Below, in pieces: positions 6,245-7,596 of a stretch of DNA of 7,596 nucleotides; the stretch's first letter is position 1, and each line of letters begins with the position of its first letter. The DNA comes from Rhizobiales bacterium UBA697 (lineage in GTDB: Bacteria > Pseudomonadota > Alphaproteobacteria > Rhizobiales > Ancalomicrobiaceae). Both the position numbers and the translations under genes were made by a program. Under the pieces are notes generated by a model, which saw only the letters and a program-made list of their open reading frames with translations, did no database searches and had not been told where the DNA came from. The DNA is taken from positions 1 through 7,596 of the forward strand of contig DBMN01000169.1 of NCBI GenBank assembly GCA_002298965.1. Direction: 5' to 3'.

Positions 6245-6249
6245 AAGCC

Positions 6250-7596
6250 ATGAACATCGCCGTTTCCTTGAAGCCGCTGGCGGATCGCCTGCGGGATCCC
6301 TCCCTCTTGGCCACGCAGTGCTGGATCGACGGTGCCTTCGTCGGTGAAGGCGTCGACCCGGTCGACGATCCGGCGACCGGCACGCGCCTCGCCCTGGTGC
6401 CGCGCTTCGGCGCCGCGGAGGCGACCGCCGCGGTCGAGGCGGCGGCTGCCGCCATGCCGGCCTGGGCCGCCAAGCTCGCCAAGGAACGCTCGAAGATCCT
6501 GCGCCGCTGGTTCGATCTCATCACCGAGAACCGTGACGATCTGGCGATGATCCTGACCGCCGAGCAGGGCAAGCCGCTGGCCGAGGCCCGCGGCGAGATC
6601 GACTACGGCGCGGCTTATGTCGAGTTCTACGCCGAGGAAGCCAAGCGCATCCGCGGCGAGACGCTGCCGACCCACCGGGCCGACGCGCGCGTTCTCGTCA
6701 TCCGTCAGCCGGTCGGCGTCGTCGCGGCGATCACGCCGTGGAACTTCCCCTCGGCGATGATCACCCGCAAGGTGTCGCCGGCTCTCGCCGCCGGCTGCTC
6801 GGTGGTGGTCAAGCCGGCGCCGGAGACGCCGCTGTCGGCGCTGGCGCTGTGTGTGCTCGCCGAGCGCGCCGGCATCCCCAAGGGCGTCTTCAACGTCATC
6901 ACCGGCGACGCCCCGGCGATCGGCGGCGTGCTGACCTCGCATCCGGCCGTCCGCGTCGTCGGCTTCACCGGCTCGACCGAAGTCGGCAAGCTGCTGATGC
7001 GCCAGTCGGCCGGCACGGTGAAGAAGGTCGCGCTGGAACTCGGCGGCAACGCGCCGTTCCTGGTGTTCGACGACGCCGACGTCGACGCGGCGGTCGAGGG
7101 CGCGCTGATCGCCAAGTTCCGCAACGCCGGCCAGACCTGCGTCTGCGCCAACCGCATCTATGCCCAGGCCGGCGTCTACGACGCCTTCGTCGCCAAGCTC
7201 TCCGCCGCCGTGGCGAAGCTCAAGGTCGGCGTCGGCACCGAGGACGGCGTCGTCCAGGGGCCGCTGATCAACGACGAGGCGATCGCCAAGGTCGAGCGTC
7301 ACGTCGCCGACGCCCGCGCCAAGGGCGCGTCGGTCGTGACCGGCGGCAATCGCCATGCCCTCGGCCGGACCTTCTTCGAGCCGACCGTGCTCGCCGGCGT
7401 GACCGCCGACATGGCGGTGGCGCGCGAGGAGACCTTCGGTCCGCTCGCCCCGGTCTTCCGCTTCGAGACCGAGAAAGAAGCGATCGACGCCGCCAACGCC
7501 ACCGAGTTCGGCCTCGCCGCCTATGTCTACACCCGCGACGTCGGTCGGGTGTTCCGGGTCGGCGAAGGGCTCGAATACGGCATGGTCGGCATCAAC
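6250..7596 (+). CDS. gabD: Succinate-semialdehyde dehydrogenase (3' partial)
   Basis: Aldehyde dehydrogenase superfamily enzyme that oxidises succinate semialdehyde to succinate with NAD(P)+, completing GABA breakdown begun by GabT. 449 codons are present. The window ends in VGIN, and E. coli GabD has about 41 more residues after that point. Visible sites: PWNFP with N165, the cofactor lysine K188 in VVKPAPETP, the GFTGSTEVGK loop at 238-247, general base E263 in LELGGN, and nucleophile C297 in QTCVCANR. C299 makes the CxC pair that, in SSADH enzymes, can act as a redox switch. Numbering runs 9 ahead of E. coli GabD. As I recall, E. coli has Ser in the segment after the cofactor lysine where this protein has P191, so NADP preference should not be assumed. 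The start at 6250 is supported by AGGAG five bases upstream. Confidence 0.95.
   Translation, partial: MNIAVSLKPLADRLRDPSLLATQCWIDGAFVGEGVDPVDDPATGTRLALVPRFGAAEATAAVEAAAAAMPAWAAKLAKERSKILRRWFDLITENRDDLAMILTAEQGKPLAEARGEIDYGAAYVEFYAEEAKRIRGETLPTHRADARVLVIRQPVGVVAAITPWNFPSAMITRKVSPALAAGCSVVVKPAPETPLSALALCVLAERAGIPKGVFNVITGDAPAIGGVLTSHPAVRVVGFTGSTEVGKLLMRQSAGTVKKVALELGGNAPFLVFDDADVDAAVEGALIAKFRNAGQTCVCANRIYAQAGVYDAFVAKLSAAVAKLKVGVGTEDGVVQGPLINDEAIAKVERHVADARAKGASVVTGGNRHALGRTFFEPTVLAGVTADMAVAREETFGPLAPVFRFETEKEAIDAANATEFGLAAYVYTRDVGRVFRVGEGLEYGMVGIN

Noticed and set aside
4738..7356. An 872-codon open frame on the minus strand opposite gabT and gabD
   Set aside because: It lies fully antisense to two confidently identified enzymes. 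Its product is low-complexity, rich in Arg, Gly, Asp, Ala and His, with no recognisable domain. Long antisense frames are expected in GC-rich genes with third-position bias.

Overview
The window is very GC-rich, densely coding DNA with all genes on the + strand. Gene content (DnaE2-type error-prone polymerase, E. coli-like GabT/GabD) and strong third-position G/C bias suggest an alphaproteobacterium, plausibly of the Hyphomicrobiales. The lineage is an inference; no rRNA or other marker is present to fix it.

Layout. (1) Positions 1-2967 are one open frame, open at the left edge. Its first ~250 bases encode the end of a histidine-kinase dimerisation region and the start of an HATPase domain. 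From about position 252 it becomes an error-prone DNA polymerase DnaE2/ImuC that has lost most of its N-terminal PHP domain. The catalytic core and C-terminus are intact. This is either a real deletion fusion or a misassembly. (2) Positions 3064-3420 encode a small secreted protein whose mature part is a VHL beta domain, aligning without gaps to the hydroxyproline-binding face of human pVHL. (3) Positions 3470-4672 encode a 400-residue TMEM43 (LUMA) family membrane protein, closed by a strong intrinsic terminator at 4697-4721. (4) Positions 4834-6120 encode gabT and 6250 to the right edge encodes gabD, cut off about 41 residues before its expected end.

How the genes work together. GabT moves the amino group of GABA to 2-oxoglutarate, and GabD oxidises the resulting succinate semialdehyde to succinate, which feeds the TCA cycle. 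The VHL-beta and TMEM43-like genes lie 49 bp apart between the dnaE2 stop and the terminator, so they form a plausible two-gene unit: an exported ligand-binding domain plus a membrane protein with a large non-cytoplasmic domain. I know of no described function for such a pair. It is the best candidate here for an undescribed system, with the kinase-polymerase junction second.

Intergenic stretches are all under 300 bases. They hold several short inverted repeats, a consensus-like -35 and an orphan Shine-Dalgarno sequence, described individually. I saw no rRNA, tRNA, CRISPR array, insertion sequence or attachment site.
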